Below are positions 54,498 through 64,000 of a stretch of DNA of 64,000 nt, piece by piece. Where the stretch lies: NCBI GenBank assembly GCA_015680685.1, contig MNCI01036173.1:326985-390984 (forward strand), written 5' to 3'. Each line of letters starts with the position of its first letter. Positions within the stretch are counted from its first letter, which is position 1. This stretch comes from Gnetum montanum (lineage: Eukaryota > Streptophyta > Gnetopsida > Gnetales > Gnetaceae). The notes below the pieces were generated by a model, which made no database searches, was not told the origin of the DNA, and saw only the letters and a program-made list of their open reading frames with translations. The translations under genes and the position numbers were made by a program.

Positions 54498-55795
54498 TTG
54501 GAAAATAAAAAGATATATGATGAAGAAGATTGGAGTGATCAACCTTATGCAAGGGTTTCTTATGATCATGACTACCCTAACGACACTCAAAGACTACATT
54601 CATCTAGGGTAGAAAATCTTAGAGAAGATGACATATGTCCTAGACTAGGAAAGCCCTCAAGGACTAAGACCTCTCCAAAACCAAGAAATGATAAATTAAG
54701 GAATCTTGAGGAACACCATAGAAGCCATGGTGATGCTCCCAATTCCTCATCTTCATCTTTCCCTTCAATGTCCATTTCTAACAAAGATGAACATAGGTAT
54801 AGAGATAGAGCTCCATTAAAGGGATAGACTAGAAATTGGAATCAAACCCACAAGAAAATTTGAAGAAGTTACCATGAACATAGAAATTTCCCTCACAACT
54901 TGGCTAATGATGATGAACCCTTCTTGGCCACCAAGAGCATAATGCAGATCATAGAGGTAGTAAATATATCTTGCAAGCATTACAAAAAGATTCATCTACC
55001 TAAGCTTGACATGAATAATATTCTGAAATTTACAAGAGACTATGATTTAGATCCACAACAATAGTTACAAGCCTTCCATGATGCTTTTTCTCACTACAAC
55101 ATTGAAAGTGGATGGAAAAAGCATAATATCTTTCCTAGGACACTAGTTGATAGATCCCAAATGTCGTATAGATTATTGAGAGCAAACTCAATTCAACGAT
55201 GGTCCATAATGCTAGAACTTTTCAATGAGAAATACTAAACCTATGCAAGAGTGTCCAATCTGAGGAGACAAATCGAAGAGTGGAAACAAGAACAACATGA
55301 ATCCTTGAACATGGCTTTAGATAGATATTATGCCTTACTAAATTGATGCCCAGGCCATGGTTTCTCTCAGGAAGAGCAACTTTACCACATTATAGATGGG
55401 CTTCATAATGAAATAAGGGAAACCCTTGGGATGTATGCTCCAGGGCAATTATACAAGCTTCAAGCCCATTAGATCAAAGAGATAATAGTACATGTGGCAA
55501 AAGAAGAAGGAGAGATGTACAAATGGAATAATGTCAAGAAATCTCAATGTGATCTAACTCTTTAATTGAAGGAGATCCATATTTATGGTAAGGAAAATGA
55601 AACCACTCTCAATAAGTTGATTTCACAACAAACCTTGCTGATGAAGGAGTCTATTGATGATATAGAAGCAAATTTTAATAGTCTATCCAAATGGATAAAT
55701 GAACATGTTACAAATATTATTAAGATGGTCACGGAGAAGATCATGCAACACAAGCCAAGTGATCACAATAAATAGAAAACACAGAACCAAGAAAT
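54498..55795 (+). pseudogene. Athila-like gag (gag-only element)
   Basis: Begins MENKKIYDEEDWSDQ, with a charged, Ser-rich N-terminus (110 codons open), and continues after a TAG through a capsid-like region. LELFNEKY, NLRRQIEEWKQEQHESLNM, RYYALLN then CPGHGFSQEEQLYHIIDGL match the pattern in Athila gag (F...KF..., Q...ESL..A/W.R+..LL..CP.HG). Stops: at least five. A C-terminal 69-codon piece is at 55,566-55,775. Later fragments to about 56,650 are Pro/His/Thr-rich and not assigned. Confidence 0.65.
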
Positions 55796-55799
55796 AGTC

Positions 55800-58700
55800 A
55801 TGAACACTTTTTAGCAAGTGAGAAAGAGGGCTAATGAAAGTGAGGCTAAAGACACCACCACAGATGAAGATGATGGATGTAACCTATGAATCTATGATCA
55901 TCCAAAAGGAAAATGCCCCCATATTTTTGAATATACAAGAGTATTGGGTAGGTGTCTTAAATCTAAAATTTGTGCAAAAGCACATGACTGGGAGACTTCC
56001 TATCCCCAAAGATAATTATAGATAGTCCAACAACTAATCATTCCATCTTAGGGGGACTTACCACTAGCCTCAACAAAGTCATCAAACGTAGTGGCAAGAA
56101 CCATAGTCATGGGGAAGGCCACATCACATCAACCATATTCACTAAAAATGCACAGCTATTATGTTCAACACCTTATTTCTCCAACTATTTTAGCATCCTC
56201 TACTTCAAATCTCCGCTACCACTCTCCTAAGTACCATCAATACATGACATCCCCTAAAGTATCACTACCTTAAGCCTCTTACCATCCAACTTACCCTTGA
56301 TATTTTCATAATTCAACTTCTCCAATTTCATTGCCAGTAACTCAAGGAGGTTTAGCACCCCAATATCAACAAACACATGCCACTTGTGCTACAAATGTGC
56401 ATAGACATGCTAACACTAGTAGGTCTCAACTACAACATAGGAAATTCCCCTTTTGGAGGAAAGGCTGTAGGCCAAAGAAAACCACACATGGACCCACCAC
56501 ATCATCTAAGCTAGCATAATGCCAATCTAGTGAACCACCTTCTTTTTCACCACCATTATCCTTTAACCCTATACAAGGTCCACCATCCATCAGTACTCCA
56601 ATTCCAAGTCCAACAAATGAATCTACAAGCATGGGGAGACAGAAAAATATTTTCATACCATATTATGATCAAGGGTGTAATCATGGGCTAGCCATCCATA
56701 ATGTTCAAACACATCATACGTTGATCCACCATACATTTAACAACCAAGTGTGTGACCAATGATTTTTCTACCCAACCACCACACCACCAACAAACACCCA
56801 GTGTCTAGGGCATGAATGATAACCAATGTTTCATACATGCATGGATCCCAATTATCCACTTATTAATCCTTATCATGGCCAAATGTTCAGTCATGGGGGT
56901 TACCCCCCATTCTAGTCTTTAAGATTCTTAAGTGTTTTTCATATTCTTATTTTACAATTTTTTGTTTTACACATTCTTTATTTTATATCTTCTTGCTTTC
57001 ATGTTATTAATCTTTTCTAATTTTTTTTACACCATCATTAGTACATTTTCTATTTCTTAAATATTTTACACCTACTTTTATATTTTCTTTTATTTTATGG
57101 GATTTTCTAATTTTTTGTTAATAAGTGCTAGGTACAGTGGTAATGTGTTGATTGATGGTGGTATGTACTATCTCTATTATTTGATTGTTGGTGTCTAGTT
57201 TCTATCTTTGAATTTTGTTACGGATGATTAGGACATGGTTTCTTTTTCATGAAATAGGTAGTGATTCCACAACATTCACCCATCCACAAACTCTATGATT
57301 TTCCTTGTTTTAAAAATGTGTAGTACTTTTTTCATTAATAAAAATTTAATAAATTTGTGACTTTGGTAGTTTCCAAAATTGGAAAGGATTCAAAGGTTTG
57401 AACAGGGTTTGGCTTCAAGGGGATTTGGTATTCTTTGTGCTTTTCTATTTTCCTGGGTGCATGTTGTTTTCATGAATTTCTTACCATTCCATATCATTCA
57501 ATAAAAGAAAGTTGAATAAGTCCTTGCATGGTGTGGTTCTCATAAAAAAATGAAAAATAATGAGAATTCAAAGCTCACCCCTTAGAAAAAATAAATGCAT
57601 ATGTCTTTGCATGGTGTGGTTCCCATTTCAAAGAAAATAATGGGAGCTCAAAGCACACCCCTTAGATAGAATAAATGGGCTACAAGAACTGGTTATGGGA
57701 CTAGTTCCCTCTAACTAAGTCCCTTTCTTACTTCCTACTTTTTCTCTAATTTGAAACAGTGGTTGTTCTGTAGTAGCACTCTTGTGTCTCAGGGGATGAA
57801 TTGGTCTTAGAATGTCGATGTGAAGTCACTGAATGTGGTTGGTTTTAGTCTATACTAAGGATGGATTCTATTAAGTCATTTAATCATAAAATCCATAAGG
57901 GACTTCATGTGATCATGATTAGAAATCCCATTCCTCTCTCTCTCTCTCATCCATCTATGCTTTCCATATCTCACCTCACTGTTGTTTCATGTTTTTGTTC
58001 GAGGTCCTAGTTTGATGTGTTAGAATTCTTAGTTAGTTACTATTGATTTTTTGTACTTAGCCTCTGTAACCATTAATCATCCATAGAGGCCACAAAATCT
58101 TTGGTTTGAAGTTATGTAAGGGCATAAGAGGTCTGTTCTTGCTTTGGGGAGGACCCACTTGCATATCTTTTGGTTGGGTTAGTTAAGTTCTTCACCCTTA
58201 GACACTCTTACAATCAAATTCTTTTTCTTTACCCCATCATGACATCTAGTTGTTTACATCTTCACAACAGTTTTCAATGACATTTTTTTTTTATTGTTAT
58301 GAATTCTTATACCCTCTTCAAATATTTCCTTGTATTGAACTTTTTCAAATTTAATGGATTTCTTAATTTAATTAACCCTATCTATTAGCCTTCTCGCTAA
58401 CACTACTTAAAGAATCAATCAACCACAATCACAACCTAGCTATGTGTAACCACCAACAAGAGAAGGCATTTAGTAGTTATGTGTTACACATTGCATACTA
58501 ATTCATGATTTTGTTGTGATTGCAGTGGAAAGCATGGGCTAGAAGTAGGACTATCTTAACCATGGATGTAGCAACACCACACAATGAGGACCATTCATAA
58601 TCATTGAATCTCTTTTGTCTCTCTCTTTCATTCTTCTATTGCCAAGAGGTGTTGGATTTTAGTGTTATCCAAGGTGTTCACTTATCTTATCATGAACATC

Positions 58701-58868
58701 CCATTTTGTAAAAATTGTAATTTTTTATACTTGAGCACTCAAATTCTATTTGTTTTATTTGAGTCAATTTTTAATGTTAGTTAATAATCCCATAACAACC
58801 CAATATGTGTTGTAACAAACTTTTTCCTCCTCTTCTTTACTTAAGGATGCATTTTCATGCAATCATGG
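55800..58868 (+). other. Non-coding 3' interior of the gag-only element
   Basis: No pol motif seen on either strand. Contains Pro/His-rich broken frames to 56,900, a (TC)n run at 57,937-57,948, and two tandem hairpin units at 57,520-57,675. The size suggests that the pol region was replaced, not only worn away. Confidence 0.5.
57520..57675. repeat. Two tandem hairpin units
   Basis: Units at 57,520-57,590 and 57,604-57,675 share TTGCATGGTGTGGTT, then CTCAT/CCCAT, an A-rich loop, ATGAG/ATGGG and CTCACCCCTTAG/GCACACCCCTTAG. The stem arms differ between units but still pair within each unit (CTCAT with ATGAG, CCCAT with ATGGG). Confidence 0.65.
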
Positions 58869-58876
58869 GGGTATGA

Positions 58877-59730
58877 TGAACCACCATTTTATGTTGGCCT
58901 TGATGTTGGATACGTGACATTGGAGCTATGATGTCATGTGTATGGTGTCGAGGTCTTGATGTGATGTCTCATAGCATCTACCCTATGTCTATAAATACCA
59001 TACCTAGGCTCCATTTTTCATATAGTTTTCAAGTTAGTTTTTAATTCCTTTTCTTTAAAGTTTGTTATTTATAGTGCATGCCTGTAGTGTGATGTTTGTA
59101 ATCATATAGCACCTTTGTTCAAGTGTGACATACTTGCACATGTTACATGACTAGCAATAAAGATTAAGATTACTACCATCATTGTAGCATTCACTTAGAT
59201 TATTATTACTTTTAATTATTAATTATTTACTACTTTCTTTAGTTAAATATTTTCCTTTATTTCTATTTTCTATTCTTGTTATTAAGTAGTATGCGTATGC
59301 CTTAATCACGAGTGTTGAAGTGGAAGTACTTGGTAACCTAGAAGTGTATTGTTGATACACCTAGTGACATATGCTTGGCCATCCCAGAAGTAGTCTCACA
59401 AAGTCCAAGGTGTATATAGATTATTAAGGATAGATAATCATCACACATAGGCTAGTTAGATTTTACTTTCCATTATCCATCAGTTTAATTACTTTTCCTT
59501 TTTATCTTCATCAACAATAGCATAAAACTAGGAACAACATCATATACCTCACTTTAGACTAAACCATACATGAAAAAGCTACCACTAGTCTAGGTGGGAA
59601 GACAAAAAATTGCAATCAAAGCATAATGATCTAGATACCACAACTAGTCCCATCCATGGAATTTGATCACATCATGCATGAACACTTTTGATTCATATAG
59701 TTGAGCATAGGGGTATCTTTCCACTCATCA
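58877..59730 (+). repeat. 3' LTR of the gag-only element
   Basis: TGAACCACCATTTTATG to TTTCCACTCATCA, preceded by the tract GGGGGTATGA. TATAAATA at 58,990-58,997 is a likely promoter. Confidence 0.85.
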
Positions 59731-60693
59731 ATTTTTTTAAAAAAAATCCATTTTGTTCTAATAATTTATTTGTGATTTGTTTTAGAATTTAATTACCACA
59801 CCTAATTTCTAATGAATTGATTTAGTTCATCTTGCATGGTTAAAATTAATTCTTCCTCTGATTCTACTGCTTTAAAATTTTTTTGTTTAAGTTTTAAAAG
59901 ATAGGCAACATCAACACACATTTCTTTTGTTTAGATCCTAGTTGGTATTCCATCTTTTACTTACCCAATAACATCATTGAGAGAATGTGATCTAGAAAGT
60001 CTAGTCATTTTGGATTGATTTGGAGAAGTAACATCATGTTCACTTCTTATTTCATAATCTTTATTAGTTTCTACTTGGGAAGTGCTAGATATCTTTTGGA
60101 TAGAAACTTCTTCATCATCAAATTGTGGAGTAGAACCATCACTATTATCTATTTTAATATTTATAGTTTCCTTCACAATCTTAATTCTTTTGTTAAAAAC
60201 TCTATAAGCCCTACTAACAATTGAATATCCTAGAAACATTTCCTCATCAGTTTTGGGATCAAATTTTTTCAAAGCATCTTTGTCACTAAGAATATAACAT
60301 ACTAAGCCAAAAATATAAAAATAACCAATAGATGGCTTTCTACCAATCCATAATCCATAAGGATTTTTGGTAGTAAATCTTATTACCAAAACTCTATTGG
60401 AGACATAGAAAGTAATGTCGATCACTTCAGCTCAAAAGTGATAATGAAGATTTTTTTCATTCAAGATCTTATTTTTTCTTTATGTACCACCATTCTGTTG
60501 AGGAGTCCTAAGGGTAGAAAATTAATGTAGAATGTCATTCATCTTATAGCATTGCTCAAATTTGACATCCTTGCATTCTCCTCCACTATCACTTCTAATG
60601 ACCTTGATACCATAATCATTTTCATTCTATATCTAATTACAAATTCTCATAGAATGATTAAAAACTTCATACTTGTGATAGAAGAAAGAAACT
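59731..60693 (-). pseudogene. Ty1/copia integrase (second half)
   Basis: Minus-strand continuation of the copia pol. Core: IRSDSGGECKDVKFEQ (second catalytic Asp present) and TPQQNGG, where the catalytic Glu codon has become TAA. Then FYVSNRVLV, NPYGLWIGRKPSIGYFYIFG, KFDPKTDEEMFLGYS and RAYRVFNKR, the conserved C-terminal part before RT, open from 60,425 to 59,961. Ends in QNGFFLKK at 59,740, where the gag-only element cuts in; starts at a related LTR at 60,694. Confidence 0.85.
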
Positions 60694-61673
60694 TGATGAG
60701 TTGCAGGTATCCCTTATGCCCAATCATACAAATCACAAGCATTCATGCATGATTTTGTCGAATTCCATGGATGGAACTAGCTATGGCATCTAGATTATTA
60801 AGCATTTATCATAAGACACTATCTTCCAACTTGGACTAGTGGTAACTTTGTCACATATGATTTAGTCCAAATTGAGATATATGATGGTTGATGTTGTTGA
60901 GGAGTTATGCTACTTCTAATAAAAATAGAGAAATTAAGTATTTAATCTAATTAACAACAATAATATAAATCCTAAACTAGCCTATGGATGATGAGTGTTT
61001 ATTCCTAGCTTGCTGAACACGTCATGAACCCACATATCCACTACTAGTATTTCCAATCATTCTACTATTGGGCAAACCAAGCAACAATGTTGCTAGGATT
61101 ACCAAGAAAATATGTGTTACACTTGAATCTGGTCATACCCATTCAACTGATTAATTAATATGCATGGAAATGTAAATATTAACTACATACATGAATTTAA
61201 AGTGCATTAAAATAAATCTAATCTAAGGCAAAGTGCTACAATAAATAGGAATAAATCTTGATCTTATTTTCATTCATGAAATGTGTCCAGGTATATTGCC
61301 ACTTGAGTAAGACATCATACAACTTAGTCAAATCCACACATAGGCACTTACTAACTATTGCTAAAATCACAAAATAAAACTATAATTGTTCAACTACTCT
61401 ATTAAATCAAAATATGTCAAATACACAATAGGTGCTCACATATTTATAGGTGAAAATAGATGTTGCATTTACAAATCAATGCATGCATTAACAGGTATGC
61501 GCTGACAAGTATGCATTAAAGCAGCTACAATATCACATCTACAACATAGTAGATGCAATGTAGTATTTACGATGTAGCAACCAACTAGGACACATTGATA
61601 GGAATGCTATAATGTAGATCCATGTAGCATCTATGACATAGAATCTATGATATCTTAGCCAACTGATGATTCA
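60694..61673 (-). repeat. Related LTR, reverse orientation
   Basis: 980 bp, minus-strand relative of the gag-only element's LTR. It opens (minus strand) TGAATCATCAGTTGG and ends, read on the plus strand from 60,694, TGATGAGTTGCAGGTATCCC. Shared blocks: CATTCATGCATGAT, AACTAGCCTATG, TTGATCTTATTTTCA. Just outside its start is GGGTATGA, the same tract that precedes the 3' LTR at 58,877, so this is a 3' LTR with a piece of interior attached, not a solo LTR. Confidence 0.7.
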
Positions 61674-62030
61674 TCATACCCTCTTGACTAGCTAAAAATT
61701 CATCATCAAGTTAACAAAATAGGACCAAGCTTTCTTTACAAAATTTGGAATGTATAGGATTATTGACTAACTCTAACTACTAACTGACTTTGAGTGGATA
61801 TATTAAAAAATGACAAAACAACTAGATAGACCTTACATTTTAGAAAATTTATAGACATTTTCAAAAGTTTGCTGAAGATGAATCTTCTTGTTGTCACCAA
61901 CAATGGTAGTCTTTCAACCTTTATTGTTTTGTTGAGACTTCTCTTTTTATGTAGAACATTTCTGAAGGATGGGCTAAAATTTCTCCTCATTTTCTCATGG
62001 ATCTAGCAAACATGTGATGTTTAAGCCTTA
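61674..62030 (-). pseudogene. Element interior and copia protease/integrase-start relic
   Basis: The part next to 61,673 carries the GGGTATGA tract of the related LTR's element. Further on (about 61,850-62,030) a worn minus-strand stretch gives HHMFA and IVGDNKKIH, reminiscent of the copia HMTG...GDNKKG region at the protease-integrase link. The boundary between the two is not resolved. Confidence 0.35.
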
Positions 62031-62750
62031 ATCCCTATATGTGCTACTATTTGTCCATGAGCAGATCCTCCTTTGTCCATCTCTTGGCCTCCTTCCCTTA
62101 CCTTACAATATACCTTCTACCTTAGGAGTTTCTTTTAGCATCACCTACAATTACCAAAGCATCACGATTAGTTTTAGTAAATTTTCCTTAATAATTAACC
62201 CTTCCTAGATCCCTTAGTTAGCTTATCTTAAAACAAGGTTAGCATCTATGCACATGTTAATGACAAAGTACTATTACCAAGGCTATGAGGTAACTAAAAT
62301 CATCAAACTATTCATGTTATTTTGATTATTATTTCTTTTAGTTACCATAATGTTTTTGTTGGCACATTTGGCCATTACATGGAGCAGTTGGAATATTTTA
62401 TTCAGTTGGAATATTTTGTTCAAAATATGAGAAAAATCCCTGGTTGTAAATTTGCAGTTTAGTATTTTGAGTAATGGGTATTCTTGGAGAAGAAAGCTTG
62501 GTAAATAATGTTGATGATTTAAGCCCTCTTGGAAAGTAAATTAAAGTACCAAGATATTTTCTTGAGTGAAGGTTGGAATAAAAAAGAGAAGGATTATTTA
62601 CCACAAGAAAGCATACTACCTGATTAATATTAGCAAAATAAACAACACCATGGGTAGTGGATTATCAAAAATCGGCTAAAGAGTCCAACTAGTTTTGAAT
62701 TCGTAATTATCAAAGGGTGTAAAGGTTTCTGTATTGCAGAAAACCCAAAT
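62031..62750. other. Unassigned AT-rich DNA
   Basis: I see no supported feature. A 69-codon minus frame at 62,398-62,604 is not convincing. Confidence 0.4.
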
Positions 62751-63690
62751 TCACGTATGACCCGAGACCCATTGTTAACGCTGCTGGGAAAAATGAAATC
62801 AGGAAAAAAAATGGAGCTGAATGCCATGGTATTGGGGTGTTTCCTTTGGCTTGCTGGTTCTGAACTGCATCCACGTACCATTCGGAGGTATGTTGCCAAC
62901 TCGTTAGATGCCAAACTTAAGTTCGTGAAGCGCGTGGGAGGTCCTTCTTGCACCGATGAGCCGTTTTAACAGGGGTTTCAGGCAGCAATCGTGTGGAGAA
63001 AATCGGACAGAACTGAGGCCAATGGAGGGCAAAACGTAGGGATTAAACAACAAAGAAAAAATTGAAACCCTCTGTATACAATACATGGAGAAAGACATCC
63101 CATTTTGTTCGAGCCCCGATTCTATTTTTGTCGTAGGCCATAGTAGTTTCAGTTGCGTGGGCAACAATGGCTCTAAAGGTTCCTGCGGTTTCAGTGGCTG
63201 CAGCTTCACAACACATTCATCCCTGGTCCTGTAATCAATGACAATGGCGGAGACAAACAAAAACAAGAAATGCAGGAAGCCCTAAACCAATTTTTGGGGA
63301 AAAAAAAAATCTCTGGTAATCAAAACCCTCTGTTTGGGATAGTATGCTCAGCACATAGTTCTTCAAGAAAACCCTTCTTCTCCAGTATGCGACGGCAGAG
63401 CCAGATGCAATTGCAGAGCCTTCTCCCCTGGTGATCATCAGTTATGGTTTTGCAGGGCCTTATTGTGCGATGGCAGTTCGAATCTATGGTTTGGGATGAT
63501 GCTGCATTTTGAATCTTGATTTAAACATGTGTCGGTTCTTACAGGTTTTGTGCAGAAATGAGAGAAAGACTGTTGTCCTGGAACTGTGATTGAGCCTCTA
63601 CACAATTTACAGGGAAGACAAGAAGAATCGTTTAAGGACATAACTTTGCCGATTTCACCAAGAATTATTTGATTAATTTTTCCACTCAAA
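62751..63690. other. Unassigned, less AT-rich region
   Basis: Base composition is higher in GC than its surroundings and no retroelement motif is seen. Overlapping frames occur on both strands (plus 62,757-62,969; minus 62,630-62,953, 62,904-63,266, 63,235-63,438). None is recognised and none has a clear start context. It could be the edge of a host gene or an old pseudogene. Confidence 0.25.
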
Positions 63691-64000
63691 GTATATGGTT
63701 AAGATGGAATATAAATTAACCAACAATATATATATATCCCTCATATGAAGTACCCATTGTATGAAGCCTTGATTTAAGAATTTTCCTTTAATTATCCCAA
63801 GTCATAAATATTATTTTAAAACATTATTATATATAAGTTACTACCCATAAAAATATTTTCAATATTGATATTTAAAATATTTATTTAATATAAATATTAA
63901 TTACATTTAATATAAATATTAAAGTTAGCATAAAATTCTCCTAATTTTATGTATAACTTCCTAACTCCCTAACTACATAACTTCCTCCTAGCTTGTTGGG
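63691..64000. other. AT-rich end of window
   Basis: TATATATATA run near 63,727 and repeated AATATTTATTTAATAT-like words. No gene visible. Confidence 0.4.

Larger units (their letters stand above)
53456..59730 (+). mobile_element. Non-autonomous LTR element with gag only (Athila-like, TR-GAG type)
   Basis: 6,275 bp. Two LTRs of 867 and 854 bp both start TGAACC and end CATCA; a tRNA-Asp-type primer site follows the first and a GGGGGTATGA tract precedes the second. The internal part has a degraded gag and about 3 kb of non-coding, AT-rich sequence. I see no protease, RT, RNase H or integrase. It must have moved with enzymes from a relative. It sits inside the copia pol between QNGFFLKK and TNENDN. 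The target is a T run (TTTTTA on the left, ATTTTTTT on the right), so the duplication cannot be read exactly. LTR divergence by eye shows it is old. Confidence 0.8.

Noticed and set aside
60694-61673. Solo LTR
   Set aside because: The GGGTATGA tract outside its start matches the internal tract before the 3' LTR at 58,877, and the flanks show no 5-bp duplication.

Overview
This is plant nuclear DNA from a large, repeat-rich genome. The evidence is decayed LTR retrotransposons over almost the whole 64 kb, degenerate plant-type telomere motif (TTTAGGG) arrays, and no recognisable single-copy gene. A gymnosperm would fit the density and age of the elements, but the sequence does not prove it.

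Positions 1-47,355 are a mosaic of at least five copies of one Ty3/gypsy group. I call them F, D, A, C, E and B from left to right. The reverse transcriptase, the second (archaeal-type) RNase H and the gag knuckle place the group in the Tat (Ogre/Retand-like) lineage. All copies are on the minus strand except E. Layout: F gag-protease (1-2,200); D LTR, 3' region and half pol (2,201-7,776); A pol, antisense gene, protease, gag, LTR and 3' region (7,778-22,525); C protease, gag and LTR (22,526-28,733); E pol, 3' region and LTR on the plus strand (28,734-34,933); B pol start, antisense gene, protease, gag and LTR (34,934-47,355). In canonical order the element reads LTR, gag-PR, array 1, antisense gene, array 2, RT-RH-aRH-INT, array 3, 3' region, LTR. 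The three arrays are short hairpin-forming tandem repeats with a shared core.

The most unusual item is the antisense gene between protease and reverse transcriptase. In copy A it runs 11,679-15,755 on the plus strand. An eight-exon model joins into one 1,105-codon frame with no frameshift and eight stops (seven TAG, one TGA). Copy B (36,326-40,759) has the same first three exon lengths (119, 450 and 275 nt). Exons 2-3 resemble an FCP1/NIF-type HAD phosphatase whose catalytic aspartates are gone. Being antisense to the genomic RNA would explain why its introns survived retrotransposition.

Copy A also looks circularly permuted: it begins and ends inside array 3 and has a single internal LTR. 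This is what a one-LTR circle opened in that array would give.

Positions 47,356-64,000 are AT-rich. They hold a duplicated block with telomere-like repeats (48,062-49,620) and a broken minus-strand Ty1/copia element (LTR part near 51.4-51.85 kb, RT/RNase H 52.1-53.45 kb, integrase 59.73-60.69 kb). The copia element is split by a 6.3-kb plus-strand element with two LTRs, a tRNA-Asp-type primer site and gag but no pol (53,456-59,730). A related minus-strand LTR lies at 60,694-61,673. The last 1.5 kb is less AT-rich and unrecognised.
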